Assembly: GCF_009905435.1 (NCBI RefSeq) | Contig: NZ_JAAAMT010000045.1 | Coordinates: forward strand, 1 to 48,880 | DNA: 48,880 bases | From: Pseudomonas sp. R5(2019) | GTDB taxonomy: Bacteria > Pseudomonadota > Gammaproteobacteria > Pseudomonadales > Pseudomonadaceae | Reading direction: 5' to 3' | Part shown: piece after piece, positions 9,137 through 17,824 of the stretch | Layout: every line of letters begins with the position of its first letter | How positions within the stretch are numbered: position 1 is the first letter of the stretch | The notes under the pieces: generated by a model | Database searches by the model: none | What the model saw: the letters and a program-made list of their open reading frames with translations, nothing else | Told to the model about the DNA's origin: nothing | Program-made: the position numbers and the translations under genes

Positions 9137-10623
9137 CCGAACGTCTGCCTTCTGTTGCCAGCCAGCCCCTGCAGCGCCTGATCTGCGCCCCAGGCTCGCG
9201 CCTGTTGAGCCTGAGCCTCAGCCTGTTGATGCTCAGCGCCTGCGCCATCGGCCCGGATTATCAGCGGCCCGAAGTCTCGACGCCGGCTCAGTTCAAGCAG
9301 GCCGATGGCTGGCGCCAGGCACAGCCCGCCGATGCCCTGGCCCGTGGCGCCTGGTGGGAGTTGTACGGTGATGCACAGCTCAATGACCTGGTCGAGCAAC
9401 TCAACCGGTCCAACCAGACCGTCGCCCAATCCGAAGCGCAGTACCGCCAGGCCCAGGCGCTGGTGCGCAGCGCTCGTGCGGCGTTCTGGCCGACCGTGGA
9501 CCTGAGCGCCGGTAAAACCCGCTCCAGCCAAGGCACCGGCAGCAGCAGTTCAAGCCTGACCAGCTCCAGCAGCGGCATCCGCAACACCTACAGCACCCAG
9601 TTGGGCGTCAGCTGGGAAGCCGATATATGGGGCAAGCTGCGCCGTGGACTCGAGGCCGACAAGGCCAGTGCCCAGGCCAGCCTCGCTGACCTGGCCGCGG
9701 TGCGCTTGAGCCTGCAGTCGGAACTGGTGCAGAACTACCTGCAACTGCGGGTGATCGACGAGCAGAAGCGCCTGCTCGAAGCCACCGTCGAGGCCTACCA
9801 GCGCTCCCTGACCATGACCCAGAACCAGTACCGCGCCGGTGTTTCCGGCAAGGACGCGGTCGCCCAGGCGCAAACCCAACTCAAGAGCACCCAGGGCGAC
9901 CTGATTGATCTGGTCTGGCAGAGGGCGCAACTGGAAAACGCCATCGCGGTGTTGCTCGGCAAGGCCCCCGCCGACTTCAGCCTGGCGGTGCGCGACGACA
10001 TCCCGGTCTTGCCGCAGATCCCGCTGTCGCTGCCTTCGCACTTGCTGGAGCGGCGACCGGACATTGCCGCCGCCGAGCGTTCGGTGATGGCGGCCAACGC
10101 CGACATCGGCGTGGCCAGGACGGCCTACTTCCCGGACCTGAGCCTGAGCCTGAGCGGTGGCTACAGCAGCAGCACCTTCCAGAACCTGATCAGCCTGCCG
10201 AACCGCTTCTGGTCGGTCGGCCCCCAACTGGCAATGACCCTGTTCGACGGCGGCCAGCGCTCGGCCGAGGTCGAGCGCACCGAGGCGGCCTATGACCAGA
10301 CCGTCGCCCAGTACCGCCAGACCGTCCTGGATGGGTTCCGTGAAGTCGAGGACTACCTGGTGCAGCTCAAGGTCTATGAGCAAGAAGCCGGTGTGCGCCA
10401 GGAAGCCCTGGACTCGGCCCGTGAATCCCTGCGCCTGACCAACAACCAGTACAAGGCCGGATTGATTGCCTACCTGGACGTGGTCAATGTGCAGACCACA
10501 GCGCTGTCGAACGAGCGCACTGTGTTGAATTTGCTGCAGGGGCGGTTGATTGCCAGCGTGCAGCTGATCGCGGCGCTGGGGGGCGGTTGGGACGCTGAGG
10601 CGGCGTTTGCGCAACAAGAGTGA
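9133..10623 (+). CDS. opmB: Outer-membrane efflux channel lipoprotein OpmB (TolC/OprM family)
   Basis: A 496-residue outer-membrane factor that forms the exit duct for the MuxABC pump. It begins with a lipoprotein signal: hydrophobic LLSLSLSLLMLS followed by the lipobox cysteine Cys37 (LSAC), then AIGPDYQRP, the usual OprM-family mature start. Two repeated OEP halves follow, with long coiled-coil helices and the LxxxLLERRPDIAAAERS motif between them. The frame is open upstream to 8878, but that part lies inside muxC; the ATG at 9133 overlaps the muxC stop as in the rest of the operon. A Ser-rich insert lies at about 135-155. No clear terminator was seen in the 137 bases after it. Confidence 0.95.
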   Translation: MTERLPSVASQPLQRLICAPGSRLLSLSLSLLMLSACAIGPDYQRPEVSTPAQFKQADGWRQAQPADALARGAWWELYGDAQLNDLVEQLNRSNQTVAQSEAQYRQAQALVRSARAAFWPTVDLSAGKTRSSQGTGSSSSSLTSSSSGIRNTYSTQLGVSWEADIWGKLRRGLEADKASAQASLADLAAVRLSLQSELVQNYLQLRVIDEQKRLLEATVEAYQRSLTMTQNQYRAGVSGKDAVAQAQTQLKSTQGDLIDLVWQRAQLENAIAVLLGKAPADFSLAVRDDIPVLPQIPLSLPSHLLERRPDIAAAERSVMAANADIGVARTAYFPDLSLSLSGGYSSSTFQNLISLPNRFWSVGPQLAMTLFDGGQRSAEVERTEAAYDQTVAQYRQTVLDGFREVEDYLVQLKVYEQEAGVRQEALDSARESLRLTNNQYKAGLIAYLDVVNVQTTALSNERTVLNLLQGRLIASVQLIAALGGGWDAEAAFAQQE

Positions 10624-10760
10624 TTGGCGGTGAGGAGAGGGCCGTACCACCCATAATCGCCAAATGAGATTTACGTGCGTTTCCTGAAGGCTTGAGTACA
10701 ATCACCGGTTTTTAACTCGGGCATGGAATGCCGTTCGATGTAATCGTCGTGGTACGTCAC

Positions 10761-11078
10761 ATGCTCATTGGCAGCTACTCTCCCTCCCTGGTTTTCATCT
10801 CCTTGTGCGTGGCCATCCTGGCCTCGTACACAGCCCTCGATCTCAGTGGGCGCATCGCCACCGCCGGCGGCCGCGCTGTCCATTTGTGGACGGCCATTGT
10901 CGCGCTGGGGCAGGCACTGGGCTTGCGCATCGTCGCCGAAGGGGTCGAGACGGACCGGCAGCAATGTTTCCTGACCGAGCTTGGGTGTGATTCCTTGCAG
11001 GGGTATTTGCTGGGGCATCCGTTGCCGGCGGGGAGTTTCATGGAGCGGATTCGTCAGGCCGAGCGGGTGTCGGCCTGA
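10761..11078 (+). pseudogene. Internally deleted MHYT-(GGDEF)-EAL signalling gene
   Basis: The 105-residue frame starts MLIGSYSPSLVFISLCVAIL, the first membrane helix of Pseudomonas MHYT sensor proteins, and continues normally to about GRAVHLW. It then jumps within a few codons to the very end of an EAL phosphodiesterase domain (ALGQALGLRIVAEGVET...LGCDSLQGYLLGHPLP). The rest of the MHYT membrane domain, including the MHYT motif itself, the diguanylate cyclase domain and most of EAL are missing. The fusion is in frame. It cannot be a working cyclic-di-GMP enzyme because the EAL active site is absent. No good ribosome-binding site was seen; an in-frame ATG also exists at 10728. Confidence 0.8.
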
Positions 11079-11196
11079 GGGTGCGCCCACCGCTGGCAAC
11101 GTGGTGACCACTGAGCACATGAGTGCGCAGCTGGTTGCAGAACACCAGGAGTTGGTTCCGGGGCTGACGGCCTTTTAGATACACGAGGGGAGTACT

Positions 11197-12189
11197 GTGG
11201 ATAGGGATGCACTTGAACAGAACCAGATACCGATCTATTTCGTCGCGGTCATAGGCGCTGCAATCGGTGGGTTGATGGTTCCTTCTGCCGCGCAGGGCCT
11301 GAATGCGCTGGTGACCCCGACTATTGCCGTGCTGATGTACGCGATGTTCCTACAAATTCCCTTTCTCGACCTGCGCGAAGGCCTCAGCAACAAACGCTTC
11401 ATGTCAGCCCTGCTTATCGCCAACTTCGTACTGATTCCACTGTTGGTATGGGGGCTCACCAGAGGTCTCACGGATCACCCGGCAATCCTTGTCGGTGCTC
11501 TCCTGGTACTGCTGACTCCGTGTATCGATTACGTCGTGGTCTTTACGCACATTGGCAGGGGCGATTCTCGCGGGATTCTTGCGGCAACACCGATTCTGTT
11601 GCTGCTTCAGCTTGTGCTGCTACCCGTGTACCTGGCCTTTATGCTGGGTGGACAGTCCGAAGTCGTCATCTCGGTAGGCCCTTTTGTCGAAGCTTTTCTC
11701 GTGCTGATTGTCGCGCCTTTGTTGTTGGCCGTGGTGACAGCAGCTCTGGCCAAAAAGTCGAACGTCGTCGGCGGTTGGAATGCCGCCTGGGCCTGGCTGC
11801 CTGTCCCGGCAATGGCAGCGGTTCTGATCGCGGTGGTTGGTTCTCAAATCTCCTCGGTGGTTCGTGACATCGACAAGCTTGCTCCGGTCATCCCTGTGTA
11901 CATCGGCTTCATGCTTTTGGCTCCGCTGATGGGGGCGTTGGCTTCGAGAGCTTTCAAGCTGCCGTCGTCGACTGCCAGGGCGGTCACGTTCAGCTCATCA
12001 ACGCGTAATTCTCTGGTGGTTCTCCCGCTGGCTCTGGCTTTGCCTGAAGAAGTTCGAGGGCTTGCGGCCGCCGCGGTGATCACCCAAACGCTGGTCGAGT
12101 TGATGGGTGAGCTAATCTACATCCGCGCAATACCCGCTCTTGTTTGGCGGAATCAAGACATGAATTGCAACGTCAGGTGCAGAAGGTAA
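11197..12189 (+). CDS. Arsenic-resistance-like transporter of the Acr3/bile-acid symporter (SBF) family
   Basis: A 330-residue integral membrane protein with about ten hydrophobic helices. It resembles proteins annotated in Pseudomonas as 'arsenic resistance protein' within the BASS/Acr3 superfamily. A conserved cysteine, Cys109, lies in LLVLLTPCIDYVVVFTHIGRGD, the place of the functional Cys in Acr3 arsenite pumps. The substrate is uncertain: no arsR, arsC or arsH gene is nearby. The start is GTG at 11197, supported by GAGGGG at 11185-11190. The last 37 bases overlap the convergent AidA-like gene, and the final ten residues are polar and unlike the family, so the C-terminus may have been reshaped by a junction there. 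Confidence 0.7.
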   Translation: MDRDALEQNQIPIYFVAVIGAAIGGLMVPSAAQGLNALVTPTIAVLMYAMFLQIPFLDLREGLSNKRFMSALLIANFVLIPLLVWGLTRGLTDHPAILVGALLVLLTPCIDYVVVFTHIGRGDSRGILAATPILLLLQLVLLPVYLAFMLGGQSEVVISVGPFVEAFLVLIVAPLLLAVVTAALAKKSNVVGGWNAAWAWLPVPAMAAVLIAVVGSQISSVVRDIDKLAPVIPVYIGFMLLAPLMGALASRAFKLPSSTARAVTFSSSTRNSLVVLPLALALPEEVRGLAAAAVITQTLVELMGELIYIRAIPALVWRNQDMNCNVRCRR

Positions 12190-12665
12190 TGCCCCTGTGG
12201 CGTGCAGTCCTGGTTCAGCAGCAGGAAGTGGATTTCGCACCCTGTGGTACCTGGCGCCTGCACCTCACTGCTCCAGCAGTGGTCATCGACGACCTGAATC
12301 TGCAGCTTCAGCAGGTCCTCAAAAGAGGGTGTGGCAAGCTTGACCCCGCTGCGTAGCGTGGGTCGAGGCGCGCTCACGACCTCTGGGTCGTCGAAATGGA
12401 TGGCGTTCAGGCAAACGATGTGTTCACCGCGCAATGCTACCGGCGCCGCGCGTAGGTAGATCTGGTCACCTGGCTGGGCCGCCAGCGCGAAGGGCTGTTG
12501 GGCGGGGCCCTGCCACTGTTCCGGGCGGGTCGCCTGCAGGAACAGATAGTCAGCATCGAGCGAGGTCGGGGCCTCTTCCGAGAGGCTAGGGTTTGTGTGA
12601 TCACTGATGATGCGTTCGGCATCGATGATGAAAAGGATGTGTCTGTCGAGGGCTTTTGCGGACAC
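12153..12665 (-). CDS. AidA/PixA inclusion-body family protein (downstream copy)
   Basis: A 170-residue soluble protein resembling the PixA/AidA family (Xenorhabdus inclusion-body protein; quorum-controlled AidA of Burkholderia/Ralstonia). Family hallmarks are an opening ILFIIDAERII segment, a PGDQIYLRAAPVALRGEH strand region, and a closing CWSSEVQAPGTTGCEIHFLLLNQDC block. It matches the upstream neighbour in layout (WSSE..., F..., D-C near the end) but is clearly diverged. The start is GTG at 12665, well supported by AAGGAGA a few bases upstream. The 3' end overlaps the convergent transporter gene by 37 bases. Biochemical function is not known; the family forms intracellular inclusions or is linked to host interaction. 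Confidence 0.8.
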   Translation of the reverse strand: MSAKALDRHILFIIDAERIISDHTNPSLSEEAPTSLDADYLFLQATRPEQWQGPAQQPFALAAQPGDQIYLRAAPVALRGEHIVCLNAIHFDDPEVVSAPRPTLRSGVKLATPSFEDLLKLQIQVVDDHCWSSEVQAPGTTGCEIHFLLLNQDCTPQGHYLLHLTLQFMS

Positions 12666-12743
12666 GATGGGTCTCCTTGCTTTGGGCCTGCTGTGCAGGC
12701 CTTCGCGACTGAAGCCGCTCCTGCAAGAGGTTTGTCAGCAGTT

Positions 12744-12769
12744 TAAAACGCCCCTTGTTTCAAGGGGCG
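12744..12769 (-). terminator. Intrinsic terminator between the two AidA-like genes
   Basis: A perfect nine-base stem CGCCCCTTG / CAAGGGGCG (12748-12768) with a TTT loop. On the minus strand it is followed by TTTT (12747-12744). It lies 20 bases after the stop of the upstream AidA-like gene, so the two copies are probably separate or only partly linked transcription units. Confidence 0.85.
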
Positions 12770-12788
12770 CTTGTTCAACAGTGATGCC

Positions 12789-13292
12789 TTAGTTGTGGAT
12801 CGAAATGAACGGGTCCCATGAGAAGAAACCGCAAGGCTTGCAATCGCGATCCACGATCATGAAATTGAAGTGGTAGGTGACTCGGCCGACGGACAGTGTT
12901 TCCGACGACCAATAGTAGTTATCGACTTTCTGGCAGGTAGGCACCGAAGGGTTACTGGGGTTGGGAAGGGCGTAGGAGGCCGTGGCCTTGCGTGGGGTGG
13001 GGGTGGAGATCAGTTCATTGCCCACATTGCCGATGAATCGGTAGAAAATGACGGACTTCTCGAAGCCAAAGGACAGGCTGGTTTCCCGCCAGCGAATCAA
13101 ATCCCCCACCTGGGCCTTGAGGTCCAACTCGCCGCCTGCCTGACCGGACACGACGTTGTCCTGATTGGTGATCATGTAAACGTGCTTCCAGTCAATCAGG
13201 GTCGGTGCGTCGGGGTTCTTGCTGGGGTTCGGGTATTTTTGCAGGATGGTTTCGGTATCCATGCAGACAGACACATCAATGACTCGTGACAT
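12789..13292 (-). CDS. AidA/PixA inclusion-body family protein (upstream copy)
   Basis: A 167-residue protein of the same family as the gene at 12153-12665. Features are VIDVSVCMDTETILQKYPNPSKNP at the N-terminus (the usual start of AidA proteins, shown here in part), LKAQVGDLIRWRETSL in the middle, and YYWSSETLSVGRVTYHFNFMIVDRDC near the end. It ends GFFSWDPFISIHN, typical of the family. No signal peptide, so cytoplasmic. The ATG at 13292 has AAGGAC about ten bases upstream. An intrinsic terminator follows directly. Together with its neighbour it forms a diverged tandem pair. Confidence 0.85.
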   Translation of the reverse strand: MSRVIDVSVCMDTETILQKYPNPSKNPDAPTLIDWKHVYMITNQDNVVSGQAGGELDLKAQVGDLIRWRETSLSFGFEKSVIFYRFIGNVGNELISTPTPRKATASYALPNPSNPSVPTCQKVDNYYWSSETLSVGRVTYHFNFMIVDRDCKPCGFFSWDPFISIHN

Positions 13293-13751
13293 GATTCAAC
13301 GTCCTTTTTATCAGTTTGGTCGGTGGTTTCGAGGTCCTGAACACAGGATCCACAATGCCTTCCAGAACGGTGCATCCCTACGTCATCAGTGTTGCTTCTG
13401 GTACTTCGCTCCTCGTCCTGAGTGGCAGCTGCCGGATCCGTTCAGCAGCTCGCCAGACGAGCCTAGCGCGCGATGAAGCAGTGTCAATTTCACGCGCTGG
13501 CAGCGTGACCAGAGTGAGAACTCCAGCAAGTTTTTTGTCGCTTGTGCGGGCCTCATCGCTAGCAAGCTCTGCTCCCACGCCCATCTCCAGTCCTGCCGAA
13601 ATTGCGCGTGGTACTTTTGATCTAGATGTAGGAGCCGAGCTTGCTCGCGATGAACGATGACGCGCAATACCTGTAAAACCGCGGCGTCCTTATCGCGAGC
13701 AAGCTCGGCTCCTACATAAAAAAATTGCAGTCAGCCATAGAATCTCCCACA
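13293..13751. other. Intergenic region with REP remnants, no gene supported
   Basis: About 460 bases. 13293-13545 contains the upstream region of the AidA-like gene and degraded REP-like pieces (for example CATCGCTAGCAAGCTCTGCTCCCAC near 13555-13579). The short open frames here do not resemble proteins and run through repeats. The clean REP doublet at 13628-13715 is listed separately. Confidence 0.6.
13628..13715. repeat. REP doublet
   Basis: GTAGGAGCCGAGCTTGCTCGCGATG at 13628-13652 is mirrored by its near-exact inverse at 13692-13715, with a 39-base spacer containing GACGCGCAATACCTGTAAAACCGCGG. The same spacer type occurs in the repeats at 1-160 and 48664-48880. It lies at the 3' side of the J-protein/hscC operon. 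Confidence 0.85.
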
Positions 13752-14870
13752 TCAGCGCCAGCGCGACAGGGCGCGCAAGCCTAGCAGCGTCAACAGAAAC
13801 ACCCCCACCCCCGACAACCCCCCAATCGCATAAGCCCCCGCACTCGCAGCCAGCAGTGCCACTGGCTGCTGCCAGCGCGGCGGCCGGCGCTGCAGGACGC
13901 ACCAGTAGTACGGATCACCTTCGACCACTTCCTTGTGCAGCAGCGGGTAGCGAAATTGCAGGCGGTCAGCGAGTTGGTGGCAGGCGGCCCAGTCTTCACT
14001 GCCGAAGTAGCGGGTCAGCAGCGCGCGCTGTTCATCGTTCATCGGCTCGAACAGCAAGCGCGCTGCGCGCCCGGCCGGGGTGTCGGCCGCCAGTCGGCCC
14101 AGGCGTCGTTGCTCGTCAAGAAAGGCCTGGCTCTGGCTGCGTTCCAGCAAGCCGTTCCAGTGTGGCGGCGGGCGGCTTTGAGGGTCGTTCCAGCCTTGCA
14201 GGCGGCTGATGGCGTCGAACAGCTCCCGAGACCAGAATTCGCTGTGCAGCAGCACCTTTGCCAGGCTGGCATCGAACCACTCGCGGCGGCTTCGCGATTG
14301 CAGCCAGAGTGCTTGATCCAGTTGGTGGTAGACCTGCAGAAAAGCCTGGGGCTGGTTGTGGCACAAGGCGTTTTCCAGTGCGCGTTCGCTGTGTGCTTGA
14401 AGGTGGCTGAGCAAGCGCTCAAGGTCCGGCACTGGCAGGTCAGTGCGCTGCCACGGGGTCAGCCAACTGAAACGAATCAAGCCCCATTCGGCCAGGCGAT
14501 GGGCGTGGTGGGTAGGGGCCAGGCAGGTGCGCAGCAACGCCGCTTCGAATTCAGCTTCGCAGTAGCGAGCCTGTGCCTGGCTCAAGCGTTGGTCGAGGTC
14601 CTCGGCGGTGGCGTCTTCCAGCAGACGGGCGGCCAGCAGCTGGGCCGGGGAGGGCTGTTCAGGGGCCGGATCGCTGGTGGCGGGCAGTGACGGGTCGAGC
14701 GGTGTGCGCCGGTCGCTCAGCGCCAAGGCCTCTTCATAGGCCTGGCGCAACGACTGGAAACCCTGCGGGTCGGTGTCCGGGCGGCAGCCTTTGAGCAGGC
14801 TGGCGTAGCGACGCTTGATCGTGCGCGGGTCGGCATCGGTCGGCAAGCCCAGCAGCGTCCAGCAACTCAT
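13752..14870 (-). CDS. J-domain-like membrane protein, HscC partner (DjlB/DjlC type)
   Basis: A 372-residue protein whose first 50 residues form a J-like helical hairpin (WTLLGLPTDADPRTIKRRYASLLK...FQSLRQAYEEAL). The canonical HPD signature is replaced by Arg30-Pro31-Asp32 in GCRPDTDP. The middle is helical with many Trp, Leu and Gln residues. The C-terminus has two hydrophobic segments (about 328-366) that would anchor it in the inner membrane. Its ATG is ten bases after the hscC stop on the same strand, so the two form an operon. In E. coli, HscC likewise neighbours the J-like proteins DjlB/DjlC. It likely recruits HscC to the membrane; its client is unknown. Confidence 0.8.
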   Translation of the reverse strand: MSCWTLLGLPTDADPRTIKRRYASLLKGCRPDTDPQGFQSLRQAYEEALALSDRRTPLDPSLPATSDPAPEQPSPAQLLAARLLEDATAEDLDQRLSQAQARYCEAEFEAALLRTCLAPTHHAHRLAEWGLIRFSWLTPWQRTDLPVPDLERLLSHLQAHSERALENALCHNQPQAFLQVYHQLDQALWLQSRSRREWFDASLAKVLLHSEFWSRELFDAISRLQGWNDPQSRPPPHWNGLLERSQSQAFLDEQRRLGRLAADTPAGRAARLLFEPMNDEQRALLTRYFGSEDWAACHQLADRLQFRYPLLHKEVVEGDPYYWCVLQRRPPRWQQPVALLAASAGAYAIGGLSGVGVFLLTLLGLRALSRWR

Positions 14871-14880
14871 GGCGGATTAC

Positions 14881-16584
14881 TCAAGGCCAGCCCCCTTGCT
14901 CCAGCGCTTCCAGGCGGGCATTGAGTTGCTGACGCAGGTCCTTGATCTGCTGTTCATCCTGGCTGTCGAGCACCTGCTCGAAGTGCGAGGTCATCAAATC
15001 AATGCGTTCGCGCAGTGTGCCAAGGCTTGCCTGGTAAAGGTGCTCCAGGCGGGCGATCAGTAGGGTGTTGGCCTGTTGCTCGCGCGGGTGGATTTTCAGC
15101 GCGGCGAGGGCTTCAAGGCGTTGTTCAACTTCGTCAGCGGTGAGTACGCCGGGGTTGTTCTGGATCACCAGGCGACGCTTTTCGCCCAACAGCGGGCAGT
15201 CGACTTCGGCCTCCAGCAAACCGTTGTGGTCGTAGCTGAAGCGCACTTGCAGGCTGATTTCTCCGGCCGGGCGCGGGGGGACCTCGATGCACACTTCGCC
15301 CAGGTAAATGTTCTCGCACACCCAGCGGCTTTCGCCCTGATAGACCTTGAGTAAAACCTCGGTCTGTTGATCGTGCAGGGTCATCACCCGCCGGACCCTG
15401 CTGACCGGCACGACACTGTTGCGCTCGATGATCGGCAGAAAATGCCCGGGCTCGACCCGGGTGCCGAGGTTGATCGAGGTTTCAATGCCCAGGGAGTACG
15501 GGCAGACATCGGTCATCACCACTTCGTCCAGCGCAGCGTCATGGCTGGCCAGCGCCGCTTGCACGGCGGCGCCGAGGGCCACGGCGTGATCCGGGTCGAG
15601 GCGCAGCGAGGGGAGGCGACTGAACAGCCCGGCCACCAGTTTGCGCACTTGTGGCATGCGCGTCGCGCCGCCGACCAGCAACACATCGTCGAGTTCGGCC
15701 GGGCGAATGCGCGCATCCGCAAGCGCCGTCTCGATAGGGGTGCGCAGGCGCGCGAGCAGGGGGGCATAGAGGGCTGGCAATTCCTCCTGATGGAAATCCC
15801 TGCGCCACTGCTGATCGTCATGACAGAGGCTGAAGGTCACGCACACCTGCTGCCCCAGGGCGTGACGTACCCGTTCAGCCTCGCGGCGCAGGCGGGCTGC
15901 CACCCGCGGTTCGGCCAAATCCGGCAGCGGTGGGTCGGCGTTCTGAGCGGCGATAAAAGCCTGGACCAGCAGCGTGTCGAAATCCTCGCCGCCGAGAAAG
16001 TTGTCACCGGCGCTGGCGCGCACTTCCATCACCCCGTCGAACAGCTCAAGCACCGACACATCAAAGGTGCCGCCACCGAGGTCAAACACCAGAAAGCAGG
16101 CGTCGCCCGCTTGCGGTTGCAGGCCATGGGCGAGGGCGGCGGCGGTCGGCTCGTTGACCAGCCGCAGCACCTTGAGCCCCGCCAGCTCGCCTGCGATCCG
16201 CGTAGCCTTGCGCTGGGCATCGCTGAAATAGGCCGGTACGCTGATGACTGCGGCACTGACCGGCTCGCCGAACTGGCGCTCGGCGTCCTCGCGCAAGCTG
16301 CGCAACACCAGCGCCGACAGCTCCTCGGCGCGCCATGCCTGCTCGCCCAGGCGTATCGCGCGAGCGCTGCCCATGGCGCGCTTGAACAGCGCCGCGGTCA
16401 GCTGAGGATGGGTTTGCAGGCGCTCGCGGGCAGCCCGCCCGACCATCACTCGGCCTTCATCGTCCAGCCCCACCACGCTGGGCGTCAGGAAGTCACCCAA
16501 GGCATTGGCGACCAGCTGCGGGGCACCCTCGCGCCAAGCGGCAATCAGGCTGTGAGTGGTACCGAGGTCGATGCCGACAATCAT
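14881..16584 (-). CDS. hscC: Hsp70-family chaperone HscC
   Basis: A 567-residue Hsp70, shorter than DnaK because the C-terminal lid is reduced, as in E. coli HscC. The nucleotide-binding domain begins MIVGIDLGTTHSLIAAW, has the second phosphate loop VFDLGGGTFDVSVLE and the adenosine motif LLVGGATRMPQVRKL. The linker and substrate domain contain VCPYSLGIETS and FLPIIERNSVVPVS. The frame extends upstream to 16617, but the ATG at 16584 begins exactly at the conserved MIVGID start and has GGAG nearby. HscC proteins act in specialised stress or transcription-related roles and do not replace DnaK. It is divergent from the AraC regulator at 16747, with 162 bases between. Confidence 0.93.
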   Translation of the reverse strand: MIVGIDLGTTHSLIAAWREGAPQLVANALGDFLTPSVVGLDDEGRVMVGRAARERLQTHPQLTAALFKRAMGSARAIRLGEQAWRAEELSALVLRSLREDAERQFGEPVSAAVISVPAYFSDAQRKATRIAGELAGLKVLRLVNEPTAAALAHGLQPQAGDACFLVFDLGGGTFDVSVLELFDGVMEVRASAGDNFLGGEDFDTLLVQAFIAAQNADPPLPDLAEPRVAARLRREAERVRHALGQQVCVTFSLCHDDQQWRRDFHQEELPALYAPLLARLRTPIETALADARIRPAELDDVLLVGGATRMPQVRKLVAGLFSRLPSLRLDPDHAVALGAAVQAALASHDAALDEVVMTDVCPYSLGIETSINLGTRVEPGHFLPIIERNSVVPVSRVRRVMTLHDQQTEVLLKVYQGESRWVCENIYLGEVCIEVPPRPAGEISLQVRFSYDHNGLLEAEVDCPLLGEKRRLVIQNNPGVLTADEVEQRLEALAALKIHPREQQANTLLIARLEHLYQASLGTLRERIDLMTSHFEQVLDSQDEQQIKDLRQQLNARLEALEQGGWP

Positions 16585-16746
16585 GCTGGCTCCAGGTCCG
16601 GATGACGCTCTGAGCATAGGACAGGATCAGCGGGCGCCGATACGCCCCCCGGCGCGGGATGTCGTGCTCGGGCATGGGGCTGGCGTTTTATCGACAGCAA
16701 CCTAAGATGGCCGACACGAAACACCGAACAGGATGCATGCCACGCC

Positions 16747-17766
16747 ATGGCGGAAAAAGACACGATTTCCATTCAACTGGTTCGCGAAGCCTTGCTGCAA
16801 AGTTGCCCACCGGGCGCGGCGACCACCGAAGCGCTGGTGCAAGTGGGCATCGACCCGGCGCTGCTCGAGCAGCCCCAGGCGCGGGTGCCGGCGCTGGCCT
16901 ATGCGCGGCTGTGGCGGTTGCTGGCGCGCCAGCTCGATGATGAGTTTTTCGGCATGGACCCGCGCCGCCTGAAGTCCGGCAGCCTGGCCTTCCTCTGCCG
17001 CGCGGCGATGGCCCAGCCCAGCCTGGCCGCGGGGTTGGCCATGGTGCTGGAGTTTCTGTCGTTGATGTTCGAGCACCTGCAGGCTGACCTCGGGCGCCAG
17101 CAAAGCCTGGCCGAAGTGGTGCTGCGCGAGCAGGAGCGGCCGCCCCGGCGGGCGTTCTGCTATTTCACTTACTGGATGCTGGTGCATGGCGTTACCTGCT
17201 GGCTGGCCGGTCGGCGTATACCGATTCTGGCCATCGAGCTGCGTTGCGCCGAACCGGCCTTCTGCGACGATTACCGGGTGATGTTTTCCGAAAACCTGCG
17301 CTTTGGCCGTGCCCGTACCCGGATGATCTTCGCCGCGGACTGTCTGGACTTGCCCATTCGTCGCAGCGAGCAGGAGTTGCAGCGCTTTCTGGCCCAGGCG
17401 CCCGCCAATATCCTGGTCAAGTACCGCGATCAGGACAGCCTCGCCTGGCGGATCAGGAACGACCTGCGGCAACTGCCTGCCAGCGAGTGGCCGGAAACCG
17501 AAGCCCTGGCTCGCGATCTGTGCATTTCGGCGTCCACCCTGCGTCGGCGCCTGGCCGATGAGGGCCAGACCTATCAGGGCCTCAAGGATGCCGTGCGCAA
17601 GGAGTTGGCCGTGCATTGGCTGGCCGAGGCGCACATCAGTTTTGCCGAGATCGCCACGCGCCTGGGCTTTGCCGACACCAGTTCGTTCTATAAGGCGTTT
17701 CGCAAGTGGACGGGCACCAATCCTGGCCATTACCGCAGCCTGATTCTGTCCCAGGACGGGTCATAA
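16747..17766 (+). CDS. AraC-family transcriptional regulator (OruR/ArgR-like, arabinose-binding-type N-domain)
   Basis: A 339-residue regulator. Residues about 20-210 form the N-terminal ligand-sensing domain found in OruR-type AraC proteins (LRCAEPAFCDDYRVMF...LRFGRARTRMIF). Residues about 245-335 hold two helix-turn-helix units: LARDLCISASTLRRRLADEG, and ISFAEIATRLGFADTSSFYKAFRKWTGTNPGHYR, the AraC signature. It lies upstream of the LRR/NEL gene (58 bases) and 4.7 kb before the acyl-CoA operon. In other pseudomonads a similar regulator sits beside that operon, so fatty-acid control is plausible; the LRR gene between them may be an insertion. Effector and target are inferred, not shown. Confidence 0.9.
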   Translation: MAEKDTISIQLVREALLQSCPPGAATTEALVQVGIDPALLEQPQARVPALAYARLWRLLARQLDDEFFGMDPRRLKSGSLAFLCRAAMAQPSLAAGLAMVLEFLSLMFEHLQADLGRQQSLAEVVLREQERPPRRAFCYFTYWMLVHGVTCWLAGRRIPILAIELRCAEPAFCDDYRVMFSENLRFGRARTRMIFAADCLDLPIRRSEQELQRFLAQAPANILVKYRDQDSLAWRIRNDLRQLPASEWPETEALARDLCISASTLRRRLADEGQTYQGLKDAVRKELAVHWLAEAHISFAEIATRLGFADTSSFYKAFRKWTGTNPGHYRSLILSQDGS

Positions 17767-17824
17767 CCTTGTAAGGGCCAGGCGTTGCAGGGGCACTTCA
17801 TCCTCGGGTTTTCTCCAAGGATGA

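Noticed and set aside
13316..13660. 114-codon plus-strand frame
   Set aside because: Runs through degraded REP sequence; no ribosome site or recognisable protein.
15367..16605. 412-codon plus-strand frame opposite hscC
   Set aside because: Mirrors a clearly real Hsp70 gene with complete motifs; the translation looks like no protein family.
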